From CAVQBP01 sp963848195 (GTDB taxonomy: Bacteria; Bacteroidota; Ignavibacteria; Ignavibacteriales; Ignavibacteriaceae): DNA of 64,000 nucleotides. The stretch covers positions 100,684-164,683 of the forward strand of contig CAWKCY010000002.1 in assembly GCA_963848195.1 (NCBI GenBank), given 5' to 3'. The position numbers and the translations under genes are program-made. The notes beneath the pieces were generated by a model that was given only the letters and a program-made list of their open reading frames with translations, was not told the origin of the DNA and made no database searches. This document shows, in pieces, positions 56,014-64,000 of the stretch. Positions within the stretch are counted from its first letter, which is position 1. Each line of letters begins with the position of its first letter.

Positions 56014-56718
56014 ATGAACAAAATTGCTGCTGCGGGGGAAATGAGAACAGAAATACTCGATTTTTTTCTGCCACGTTTTTGTCCTTCTTGTAAAATTAAG
56101 TTAGCTCCTTCCGAAAAATTTATATGCTTTTCCTGTTTAAACAGAATAAAAAAACTTGATGAGCGCAGACTTCAGTTTGAGTTTAGAAAAAAGTTTGAAA
56201 AGAAGAAGATAATTTCAGGATTTACTGCTATATATATTTTTGAGAGAGATAAAGAGCTTCAAAATATAATTCACTCGTTAAAATATAGGGGAAGATTTTT
56301 AATAGGAATTTTTCTCGGGCGGCAATTGGAGGAAAATATTAACAAGGAAATTCAGAACTGGAAGATCGATTTAATTTTGCCAGTCCCTTTGCATCAATTG
56401 AAGAAGGCAGAAAGGGGTTATAATCAATCATTCTATATCGCGAAAGGATTGAGCAGGGAAATTGATCTCCCCGTTGCTAAAGGAATTATTAAAAGGGAAA
56501 AATTTACCAGGTCTCAAACAAAAATGAATTTAATAGAAAGGCAGGAGAACATTAAAGATGCTTTTAGAATAAAAAATCAAAAAAGAATCGAGGGGAAAAA
56601 TGTTTTGCTTGTTGATGATGTTATAACTACAGGTGCTACAATTACAGAATGCGGCAGGGTTTTACTGCAATCGGGAGCCGCTAAAATTTATGCTGCTTCG
56701 GTTGCAATTGCGGATTAA
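56014..56718 (+). CDS. comF: ComF-family phosphoribosyltransferase-like protein
   Basis: A 234-residue ComF/GntX homologue, associated with DNA uptake. It has a four-cysteine N-terminal zinc-binding motif (C-P-S-C and C-F-S-C) followed by a phosphoribosyltransferase domain with the PRPP loop V-L-L-V-D-D-V-I-T-T-G-A-T near residue 201. The ATG at 56014 follows GGGAG; a longer frame to 55969 or a later ATG at 56041 are alternatives. Notably, a diverged copy of its last 31 codons recurs at 61410-61505. Confidence 0.88.
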   Translation: MNKIAAAGEMRTEILDFFLPRFCPSCKIKLAPSEKFICFSCLNRIKKLDERRLQFEFRKKFEKKKIISGFTAIYIFERDKELQNIIHSLKYRGRFLIGIFLGRQLEENINKEIQNWKIDLILPVPLHQLKKAERGYNQSFYIAKGLSREIDLPVAKGIIKREKFTRSQTKMNLIERQENIKDAFRIKNQKRIEGKNVLLVDDVITTGATITECGRVLLQSGAAKIYAASVAIAD

Positions 56719-56731
56719 AATGAAATAATGA

Positions 56732-57882
56732 TTAAATTAAAAGAAAGAATAAATCCGTTAAAGTTATTTGGAATACATCTGTGTTGCAGGAAAACTCGGA
56801 AAACCATGTCATCTTATTTGATGTAAAAAATCCATTGCTTGAAAATTCATTATATTTAAACCATGCCCCGCCGTACATTTTGTTTGAAGTAACTTTGGCA
56901 TTGTCAAAAAGATTAAAATTTAATATTGCACTTTCTACATTAAAAAGTCCAGTACCGCCATCATATCCAAATCCCCCTGTTAATTCATTCCCCATACATA
57001 TAGATCCTGATTTGAATCTATTCTGCTGAAACTCTGCTGTTTTTAGTCTCTGTTCATAAACAAGACTTGCATCCTGCAGCATATTTGCACCGATAATACT
57101 GTCAGTTGCTTCATTGCTGTAGAATTTACTCGTTGAATCTAGAAAGTTTGGGTATATAATGGAATTATAAAAACGGTTGTTATAAACATTAGCTTGATTC
57201 CAGTTAAAATCTAATATAGAGTTACCGTTATTTGTAGCTTGAAAATTACTGTCCTGGCAATTTCATTATTATAAATAGGATCAAATAATCTATAGAGAAT
57301 ATCATTTGTAAAATCATAATTGCATTCATAAGAAATAGGATTTGTGGGGTTTGCAGTTCCTCCGTTCATAGAGATTGCATTTCCCAATATAATGTTTGAC
57401 CCGGTGCCGCTAATTGTATAACCATTTGGTGTTGTACCTGATGCCGCGGATTGAATCACTATCCAATCTCTAACAGCATAAGCAACATAGTTGGATTGTG
57501 CTGAATTTATATTAGCGGCAACACCTGCTGCAGTTTTTAATAATGAGTCATTATAACTGAACGAAGTATTTCGACCATGTATATTATCATTTCTAGTCAT
57601 TCTATCAGTATAAGTACTAGCAATATATGTACGAATACCTGACATAATATTTGTTCCATTAACTGTAATTGTATTAACACTCCCTCCAGTACCACCTGTT
57701 AGTTGAATTGCACCCCATGCTTTTGCACCATGAGAATATAAGTAAATTCCTTTTGCAGAAAACTGGTTATTACTGATTGCAGTTAATATTACATTCTTGT
57801 CTGTTATGTAATACAATTCTCCCGGAGTTAATTGATTATTGCTTACTAATATTTGTACTTGAGAATATGTGAGAGATTGCAT
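56732..57882 (-). pseudogene. Broken paralog of the 588-residue beta-helix-like protein
   Basis: Starts M-Q-S-L-T-Y-S-Q-V-Q like the intact gene at 59332-61098 and follows it closely. The frame breaks near 57253-57258: a missing base after E-I-A turns Q-D-S-N-F-Q into R-T-V-I-F and gives a stop at 57211. In the next frame the similarity resumes (N-S-I-L-D-F-N-W-N-Q-A-N-V-Y) and runs to about F-S-E-F-S near 56790, where it ends, so the C-terminal third is missing. The truncation lies only about 70 bases from the comF stop. Probably a degraded tandem duplicate. Confidence 0.8.
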
Positions 57883-57937
57883 TATTAGTTATCCTTTTCA
57901 CAAAATAATTAATATTTATTAAAGTGCACATGACGAA

Positions 57938-57984
57938 AACCTTCGAGGTTACTAGTTGATATCGGTATGCAAACCTCGAAGGTT
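57938..57984. repeat. Inverted repeat AACCTTCGAGGTT / AACCTCGAAGGTT
   Basis: Two 13-bp arms at 57938-57950 and 57972-57984 lie downstream of the decayed T9SS-sorted gene. They could form a terminator-like hairpin. Confidence 0.6.
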
Positions 57985-57990
57985 ACCCTG

Positions 57991-59309
57991 CTATTTTAAC
58001 AAAACCATCTTTTTAGTTGAAATAAAATTATCCTTTTTATTTGATAGGTCCATTACTTTATTTGATAAAAATATATACCGCTGCTTAGATTAGTTGCATT
58101 GAACTTAACTGAGTGTCTTCCTGATTGTTCTTTTTTCCCCACTAAAGCTGCAACTTCTCTTCCCATTACATCATATACTTTTATTGTTATAAAACATTCT
58201 TTAGGAACAGAATATTCTATTCTAGTACTTGGATTAAACGGATTAGGATAATTCTGAAATAAAAAATAACTAAATGGTAAAATTTCTTCTGTGTTTTCAA
58301 TTGAAGTTACTAATTGTGAAATTGGTATACGCCATACTCCAAATCCAAGTATACCAGCGAATATATAATTATCATTAACTGTAAAGGAATAAACTGCAGC
58401 ATCGAGTATATACCAACCTTCATTGAGAGAATTCCAGGTTGATCCGCTGTCATTTGAAAAGTAGACACCATAAAAACCACCAGCTATAATGATATTATTG
58501 TATGATGCTAAAGCCTTCAGATTAATTTCATTATTTTTTGAGTAACGTGGAGCACTGATAAGTTTCCATGATGTTCTATCATAATTTAAGCGTATTATAT
58601 TGGTGTCAACACCCCAGAAAAAAACATCTCCTATAGATGCAAAACTTTCCCTTCCCTTTAGTGTAGAATCGAGCATCCAATTTTTACCGCCATTTGTTGA
58701 GTAATAGAGACCAGAACTTGAAAGTGCATATGTATATTGATCGTAAAAGATAAAATTATAAATATGATGAAGTTGGTGCACCATTGAAAGACTGGATTCC
58801 GTTATTAATCGCTTTCCAGGTTTTACCTGTATCAGTTGAAACAAATGCCCCTTTCCAATTATCTACTCCGGCATATATCATTGAATCGTGAGTGCCGATA
58901 GCTGAAATCTTGATAACTTGATTCATACTGTCTGCAATTCCGTTATTACTTTGTATCCAGTTGTCCCCGTTGTTTGTTGAAATGAATATTCCGTCAGTGG
59001 CAGAGCCTGCAATGATTATATTACCCATTGCTGCTAAGTGTAAAATGCTTATTGTATCCTGGTCATTTTTTACAAGACCGCTGTCTACGGCAGACCATGT
59101 TTCGCCATCATCTGTTGATCTATACATGCCCCATGACCTTGATTGTTATAACATTAATACCAGCGAAAACATTTGAATCCACAGAAACAAGCGACCAAAC
59201 AGGAAAACCATTAGCTCTGGCAACTTGTGTCCATTGTGCCTTTATTTCAAATGATGAAAAAAGTATTACAAGTTAATACAAAAACTATAGATAAGGATAA
59301 ATTTTTCAT
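57991..59309 (-). pseudogene. T9SS-sorted BNR/sialidase-like repeat protein, multiply frameshifted
   Basis: Reading across frames gives a signal peptide (M-K-N-L-S-L-S-I-V-F), BNR-like repeats (S-T-D-D-G-E-T-W-S, S-T-N-N-G-D-N-W, S-T-D-T-G-K-T-W, S-N-D-S-G-S-T-W) and a type A T9SS domain (Q-N-Y-P-N-P-F-N-P-S-T ... K-K-M-V-L-L-K). At least five indels are needed: at the A run 59257-59262, near 59146-59152, at 59125-59133, near 58770-58781 and near 58056. That is far more than any other gene here, so real decay is likely. The family probably forms a secreted beta-propeller. Confidence 0.75.
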
Positions 59310-59331
59310 TCCTCTATCCTTTCTTTAATTA

Positions 59332-61098
59332 TTAACCATAGATGTCCAATGCTATTTGTAAATATCCTTGCCCCTGTGGGGGAGCAGGAACTCCGATTCT
59401 TCCTCCCATAATTGTTAAAATTATGCCTGTAGGATCTGAAGTTGCCTTTACCGGTATTGGAGTTAATGTTTTTATTTCACTAGGGATAAAATCGCGTAAA
59501 TAAATCGGCGAAAGTATACAAGCATCATTCCCGGTTATTCCTATTTTGATTTGAGTATTATAATCATAACTATTAGTCAAACCAAAATTGCTTAATATTC
59601 CACCATAAACCATTTCGTTAGCACGTAAAGGAATTAAATTAATTATATCTCCCTGTGCACCGTGACCTGTAGTTCCATCAAACTGTATTTCAAAACTGTA
59701 TGTTCTTTTCCTAGAACCGCCCGATGGTTCAAATATAAACTTTTCATTCGAATTTCCACCAAAACTCAAGTTTGCTACAACTATTCCATTAACATATCCC
59801 ATTACCCAAATGTTATAATTTAAGGTATTACCATAAATAGCGACATTTGCCATTATACCATCGTCTATTATACCATAGTTGAAAGTATTACTGACAATAT
59901 ATCCGCTATCCTGGAAATAAACATCATATAAGAGATGAGAAGTAAAATTATTTCCTAAGAAAGAGAACCAGCCTTCGACTTTATTATTGTAAAATCTACT
60001 TGCTGAAGATGAATTGCCGGAAAATTCAGAGAAATATGTCAATTCATTTGATGCAAAGAATCCATTTGAAGAAAATGAATTATATTTAAACCATACACCG
60101 CCGATAAGTTTGTTTGCAGTTACTTTACCGTTAGTTAGGTAATTATAATTGAATACAGTACTTTCTACTCCATAACCTAATGCGTGATCATATCCAAAAC
60201 CTCCAATCAATTCATTCCCCATACATATAGATCCTGATTCGAATTCATTTTGCTGAAATTCAGCAGTTTCTAATGTTTGCTCATAGACAAGACTGGTACC
60301 CCGCAGCATATTTGCGCCAATAATACTATCTTTTGCTTTATTACCATAAAATTTACTCGATGAATCTAAAAAGGTTGGTTTTATAACTGAATCATAGAAA
60401 CGATTATTATAAACATTTGCTTGATTCCAGTTAAAATCTAATATAGAATTTCCATTTGCAGTTTGGAAATTATTATCCTCAGTGATTTCATTATTGTAAA
60501 TTGGATCAAATAATCTATAAAGTTTATCATTTGCAAAATCATAATCGCATTCATAAGTAAGGGGATTTGAGGGATATGCAGTTCCTCCACTCATATCAAT
60601 TGCATTCCCTAACTGAATGTTTGTTGCTGTGCCCGTGATTGGATAATTATTTGGGGTTGTGCCTGATGCAACAGCTTGAATGGCTATCCAATCTCTTACA
60701 GCATATGCTTTGTAATTCGATTGATAATTATTAATGTTTGCAGCTACGTCATTAGCTGTAGTATATAAAGAAATATTGTAACTAAAAGATGTCCGGCTAT
60801 TAATATTTCCATTTCTCGTAGGCGAATATGAATTTGAGTGATATGATACTGAACCAGCCATAACATTTATACCATTTACTTTAATTGTATTAACGCTCCC
60901 TCCTGTTCCTCCTGTTAATTGGATTGCACCCCATGCTTTTGCACCATGAGAATACAAGTAAATTCCATTTGTAGAAAATTGGTTTGTACTAATTGCAGTT
61001 AATATTACATTTTTGTCTGTTATCTTATATAATTCGGCTGGAGTTAATTGATTATTTGCAATAAGTGTTTGTGCTTGAGAATATGTGAGGGATTGCAT
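59332..61098 (-). CDS. Beta-helix-like repetitive protein, phage-tail-like N-terminus, unknown function
   Basis: A 588-residue protein with no signal peptide and no clear relatives recalled. The N-terminal L-T-Y-S-Q-A-Q-T-L-I...L-T-P-A-E-L-Y-K-I-T-D resembles the L-x-P-G-x-x-Y-x-I-T-D opening of structural proteins in Bacteroidota phages. The middle (about 200-450) is rich in Asn, Phe, Tyr and Gly with short recurring N-x-F/N-x-L strands (N-N-R-F-Y, N-E-L-I-G-G, N-K-L-I-G-G), as in parallel beta-helices. The C-terminus is a compact beta domain ending Y-L-Q-I-A-L-D-I-Y-G. A broken paralog lies 1.4 kb downstream. It could be a tail fibre, an adhesin or an extracellular particle component. Confidence 0.6.
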   Translation of the reverse strand: MQSLTYSQAQTLIANNQLTPAELYKITDKNVILTAISTNQFSTNGIYLYSHGAKAWGAIQLTGGTGGSVNTIKVNGINVMAGSVSYHSNSYSPTRNGNINSRTSFSYNISLYTTANDVAANINNYQSNYKAYAVRDWIAIQAVASGTTPNNYPITGTATNIQLGNAIDMSGGTAYPSNPLTYECDYDFANDKLYRLFDPIYNNEITEDNNFQTANGNSILDFNWNQANVYNNRFYDSVIKPTFLDSSSKFYGNKAKDSIIGANMLRGTSLVYEQTLETAEFQQNEFESGSICMGNELIGGFGYDHALGYGVESTVFNYNYLTNGKVTANKLIGGVWFKYNSFSSNGFFASNELTYFSEFSGNSSSASRFYNNKVEGWFSFLGNNFTSHLLYDVYFQDSGYIVSNTFNYGIIDDGIMANVAIYGNTLNYNIWVMGYVNGIVVANLSFGGNSNEKFIFEPSGGSRKRTYSFEIQFDGTTGHGAQGDIINLIPLRANEMVYGGILSNFGLTNSYDYNTQIKIGITGNDACILSPIYLRDFIPSEIKTLTPIPVKATSDPTGIILTIMGGRIGVPAPPQGQGYLQIALDIYG

Positions 61099-61409
61099 TG
61101 TTATTTCCCTTTTTGTAATTGCGAAGTAAATTATTATTTAAAAATAATTATAATATTTTATAAATCTTTTTTCAAGAGAAATCTTTATATATGAACATTG
61201 AAGATAGATAAGCTTCCACTGCGTCCTCTGAAAAAAGAAACTAAAACACTAACTCAAAAACATAGGTATGATTACATATTAAAAAATTTTATAGTTGTTT
61301 TCTATTTGTCTTCATAAAGAGAAACAATAATCTATAATTTTACAAGAATTAGAATTAAGACTGCTTCGAATTTTAATAAAAATTTGTTTGTTACTATTGT
61401 AATACACCC

Positions 61410-61505
61410 GTGACTACAGGTGCTACAATATCCGAATGCGGAAGAGTATTACTAGATTCCGGAGCAAAAAGAATTTATGCTGCTTCAGCAGCAATTGCAG
61501 ATTAG
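61410..61505 (+). pseudogene. Stray 3' end of a second, diverged comF
   Basis: Encodes V-T-T-G-A-T-I-S-E-C-G-R-V and ends A-I-A-D-stop; 25 of 31 residues match the end of the ComF at 56014-56718. The DNA is clearly diverged, yet a 17-bp block (ACTACAGGTGCTACAAT, 61413-61429 against 56626-56642) is identical. Nothing upstream encodes the rest of ComF. The spacer 61099-61409 holds nothing else recognisable. Confidence 0.85.
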
Positions 61506-62041
61506 CTTTTCTTGACTTGCTTTACAATTTTCATAAACCCAGTCTATAGTCCCCATATCTTCTTTCGTGATTCAATTTATTTAGACTCTGCGAAAAAACT
61601 ACAGTGACAAATAATAATTGATGCATTATTTTGCAATAAGAATGAATGTCTATTTAATATAGAATTATTATTAACAATGTAAAATAAGATACAAGAAACA
61701 AGAACAGAGATAAAAGGAAAGAAAGAAGATAAAAGTATAAAGATATAAAAAAGCGGATACGGAATGAACGATGCGGTATGGCTGCAATAGATTGATTTAG
61801 GGTGGCAGGGACATATATTTATTGTACTTTTGGGAATTTTTATTTGTAAAGAATTGTATTGAAAATTAGATTTTTTCAATATAAATTGAATTGTCTATAA
61901 AATAAAGTGGGCAAGGGAGAACTCTCAACGAATAAAAATTACCCAAAAGCAGATGTGACTTAAATGGCGAAGCTGTGTTCTTTGGATTGTTGGATGTAGG
62001 TGGTTGGTGGTGGGTTGGAGAAAAAAAATTCTTATTAATAA
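61506..62041. other. AT-rich spacer without recognised features
   Basis: No convincing gene, RNA or repeat is seen. Its right end abuts the truncated integrase at two in-frame stop codons (62036-62041). I looked for the missing N-terminal integrase domain here in three frames and did not find it. Confidence 0.5.
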
Positions 62042-62764
62042 TATAAGCAAGTATTAAATAAAGAATTAGAAAAATTAGAATTAATTTGGGCAAAAAAGGG
62101 GAAGAGATTACCAGTTGTATTTACTAAAAATGAAGTGAAAGCTGTAATGGATAAATTGACAGGAGTAAACCGGATAATGGCGAATTTATTATATGGTTCA
62201 GGATTACGTTTAATGGAATGTGTCAGGCTACGAGTTAAGGATATAGATTTTGAATATAACCAAATAAATATAAGGAATGGAAAAGGCAACAAAGATAGAG
62301 TTACAATTTTACCGGAAATTATAAAAGATAAATTGACGCGTCATTTAATAAAAGTTGAAAAATTACATAATGAAGATATCAAAAAAGGTTTTGGAGAGGT
62401 CTATTTACCATATGCATTGGAAAAGAAATATCGAAATGCAAATAAAGAATTAGGCTGGCAGTATGTATTTCCATCTTCACAAATATCGGTAGATAAAAGG
62501 ACGGGATTGAAACGAAGACATCATATAGATGAAAGCGTACTTCAACGTGTAGTGAAAGCTGCAATTAAAAATGCGGGGATAAAGAAACAAGGCAGTTGCC
62601 ATACTTTCCGGCACTCTTTTGCTACACATCTGTTAGAAGATGGGTATGATATAAGGACAGTTCAGGAATTACTAGGCCATGAAGATTTAAATACCACAAT
62701 GATTTATACTCATGTTATGAGAAAAGGAGGAATGGGAGTTAAGAGTCCAGCAGATAAATTGTAG
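62042..62764 (+). pseudogene. intI: IntI-type integron integrase lacking its N-terminal domain
   Basis: Tyrosine recombinase with the IntI-specific insert between catalytic motifs (V-Y-L-P-Y-A-L-E-K-K-Y, then L-G-W-Q-Y-V-F-P-S and R-R-H-H-I-D-E-S-V-L-Q-R). Catalytic residues are present: Arg in G-S-G-L-R-L-M-E, H-x-x-R in H-T-F-R-H-S, His in L-L-G-H-E-D and the nucleophile Tyr in M-I-Y-T-H. Similarity begins at Y-K-Q-V-L (62042), after two stop codons, so about 85-95 residues of the core-binding domain are missing; an internal GTG at 62135 would give 209 residues. Either the gene is dead or the N-terminus is lost by frameshift. It runs toward the putative attI and cassette, i.e. reversed compared with most integrons. 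Confidence 0.85.
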
Positions 62765-62801
62765 TGGTTTAGTTGTGTAAAAAATAAGATTGAAATTCTT
62801 A

Positions 62802-63155
62802 ATGAAAAATAAATTTTTAAGAGTTAAAAGGACATTATATCCGAGTCAAAACGGGACAAAGAGCTGGGAGAGAAAATATGGTAAAAAGCTTATATGTATT
62901 AGATATAGGATTGATGAGGAGAAGAAGAAAAAATTAACCACTGTTGAAATAATTGTAGACGAAAAGGATTGGAATAGGAATTGTTATAGAATACCATTAA
63001 ATAAGATTCTGCATGTAAAAGTTAAATATGGCGAGGTAAAAATAGGCAGCTTGATAAAAAATGCAGGTGGAAAGTGGAATAGGGAATTAAAATTGTGGGA
63101 GTTACCATATAAAGATATATTAGCATTAGGTTTTGAAGATAGAATAGTAACTTAA
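62802..63155 (+). CDS. Small protein associated with the integrase, unknown function
   Basis: A 117-residue basic protein starting M-K-N-K-F-L-R-V-K-R (ATG 62802; an upstream TTG at 62790 is possible). Features: W-E-R-K-Y-G-K-K-L-I-C-I-R-Y-R, V-E-I-I-V-D-E-K-D-W, and a C-terminal I-G-S-L-I-K-N-A-G-G-K-W-N-R-E-L-K-L-W-E-L-P-Y. From memory, similar small ORFs occur beside tyrosine recombinases in environmental genomes, but no function is known to me. It may bind DNA. It follows the integrase by 37 bases in the same direction. Confidence 0.65.
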   Translation: MKNKFLRVKRTLYPSQNGTKSWERKYGKKLICIRYRIDEEKKKKLTTVEIIVDEKDWNRNCYRIPLNKILHVKVKYGEVKIGSLIKNAGGKWNRELKLWELPYKDILALGFEDRIVT

Positions 63156-63211
63156 ATATTTCAGGAAAAGAAATTAAATGATTCCACTTCGAAGAATGGA
63201 AAATGTATACA

Positions 63212-63293
63212 TATAGACATTTAAATATGTCTATATGTAGACATTTGGAAAAAAGGTGTGTATATATAGACATTAATGTCTAGATATAGACAT
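63212..63293. promoter_or_regulatory. Cluster of TAGACAT palindromes, possible operator
   Basis: TAGACAT or its inverse occurs repeatedly: an imperfect palindrome at about 63212-63239, a direct copy right after it, and a perfect 16-bp palindrome TAGACATTAATGTCTA at 63267-63282, then ATAGACATA. It lies between the associated ORF and the attI-like repeats, where a cassette promoter would be expected. Confidence 0.5.
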
Positions 63294-63327
63294 AAAAGGA
63301 AAGGTATCAAAACAACTCAATAAATAC

Positions 63328-63362
63328 GTTAAATACTTAACGTTAAATACTTAACGTTATAT
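63328..63362 (+). other. attI-like site: three 14-bp-spaced core motifs
   Basis: GTTAAAT at 63328-63334 and 63342-63348 (both fit the integron core GTTRRRY) and GTTATAT at 63356-63362 lie exactly 14 bp apart. The unit is roughly GTTAAATACTTAAC. It sits between the integrase genes and the first cassette-like gene. Confidence 0.5.
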
Positions 63363-63399
63363 GGCAATAAAGTTATAACAAAAAATATAAGAGGCAATT

Positions 63400-63831
63400 A
63401 TGAAAAGAAATATATTAGTTACTCTATTTTTTGTAAGCATTACAGCAAGTGTAGTTTTATTATCCTCTTGTAATTCTTCCACAGAACCAAAAGAGAGTCA
63501 AAGATTGTTTATTGAAGATGGATTTTACAGCAAAGTTGAAACAACCAATTCAAATGAGATTCGATATAAAGTTGAATTCGTTTATTATGTGAAAGGAGAA
63601 GAATGCAATTGGGGCGGTTATCATATAAAAATGGATTCACAAGAATGGATGTTAGATTTATATAAAATGCAGAAACTAATTCCAGATGAAAAACATACTA
63701 TTATTGATACATTTAAAGTTAACAGCGAATTAAAAACAAATCCAGTTGTAGATATGCAAGGATATAAACTTGGTAGTTCAGAATCTAATGAATCATTAAA
63801 AGCAGTTTATACGTTAAAACCAAAATCATAA
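63400..63831 (+). CDS. Putative lipoprotein, possible integron cassette gene
   Basis: A 143-residue lipoprotein with signal and lipobox L-L-S-S-C (Cys about 24), unknown family. The mature part is beta-rich (R-Y-K-V-E-F-V-Y-Y-V, G-G-Y-H-I-K-M). A GAGG ribosome site precedes the ATG. It is bounded by an attI-like repeat on the left and an attC-like site on the right, in cassette orientation. Confidence 0.75.
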   Translation: MKRNILVTLFFVSITASVVLLSSCNSSTEPKESQRLFIEDGFYSKVETTNSNEIRYKVEFVYYVKGEECNWGGYHIKMDSQEWMLDLYKMQKLIPDEKHTIIDTFKVNSELKTNPVVDMQGYKLGSSESNESLKAVYTLKPKS

Positions 63832-63933
63832 AAAATTATAACTAAAACAGTTTTGCTTTAAAATCACAATATCATTTTTATAAGTCAAAAGATTTTAAAA
63901 GAGCAAAAGCATTATTAAGAAATAGTAAATGCC

Positions 63934-63991
63934 AGCTAACGTTATAAGGGATTCATGCCGAAGCTAGCCGAGGCATAATCCTTTGTTGGAC
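63934..63991 (+). other. attC-like recombination site
   Basis: 58 bp with R''-like AGCTAAC (63934-63940) and a perfect GTTRRRY core GTTGGAC (63985-63991). Between them is an inner stem AAGGGATTCATGCC / GGCATAATCCTTT with one extrahelical base, as bottom-strand-folding attC sites have, and a 12-base loop. The outer boxes pair only partly. It is immediately followed by the window end. Confidence 0.6.
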
Positions 63992-64000
63992 TAAGCCGTA

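Noticed and set aside
61410..61505. Recent tandem duplication of comF
   Set aside because: The copy is clearly diverged in DNA and only the last 31 codons exist, so a recent local duplication does not explain it.
61577..62292. Several minus-strand frames of 75-100 codons
   Set aside because: AT-rich, no family features, and partly antisense to the integrase.

Overview
The window looks like an AT-rich chromosome segment from the Ignavibacteria / Bacteroidota-Chlorobi group. Supporting signs are a short primary sigma factor (about 286 residues), a BatE-like protein, a DUF2723 protein, secreted proteins ending in the N-Y-P-N-P-F-N-P-S-T type A sorting domain of the type IX secretion system (T9SS), frequent TTG starts, and a large multihaem cytochrome locus. 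This placement is inference; no rRNA gene is present to confirm it.

Layout. 1-4.6 kb: end of a BatE-like gene, a Uma2-family gene and a LolCDE-type lipoprotein export operon. 4.9-5.5 kb: tRNA-Pro, -Arg, -His and -Glu with a terminator. 5.5-9.5 kb: minus-strand operon of ispE, a homocysteine S-methyltransferase-like gene and two family 9 glycosyltransferases. 9.6-15.4 kb: an Fsr-like MFS exporter and a glycan-type cluster (B12-binding radical SAM, family 4 glycosyltransferase, two methyltransferases). 15.7-26.2 kb: a receiver-only response regulator, a T9SS-sorted PhoD-like phosphatase, a ribose-type sugar ABC transporter followed by a GH38 alpha-mannosidase, and an SDR oxidoreductase. 26.4-36.4 kb: DUF2723 membrane protein, MarR regulator, YceI protein, RpoD, a large amidase/golvesin lipoprotein and a trypsin-like lipoprotein. 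36.9-40 kb: four-subunit 2-oxoacid:ferredoxin oxidoreductase. 40.6-51.7 kb: dapF, then the most striking locus, a probable extracellular electron transfer conduit: inner-membrane cytochrome b-like protein, TPR protein, membrane-anchored Fe-S flavoprotein, a cytochrome with 20 CxxCH motifs, a cytochrome with 31 CxxCH motifs and two outer-membrane beta-barrels. 52.1-56.7 kb: surE, a phzF-like gene, a VWA membrane protein and comF.

56.7-64 kb is an accessory region. It holds two paralogous beta-helix-like proteins (one broken), a decayed T9SS-sorted protein, a stray diverged 3' end of a second comF, and then what appears to be an integron in reversed orientation: a truncated IntI-type integrase, a small associated ORF, an attI-like triple repeat, a lipoprotein gene in cassette position and an attC-like site at the window edge, all on the same strand.

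Two features run through the whole window. First, the intergenic spaces carry several repeat families: five near-complete copies and several fragments of a roughly 135-bp inverted-repeat element, a 111-bp MITE-like element, and degenerate arrays with an 11-bp period. Second, several otherwise intact genes are split by a single 1-bp indel, mostly in or next to homopolymer runs. This could be sequencing error or real mutation; the joined genes are annotated here as single features.
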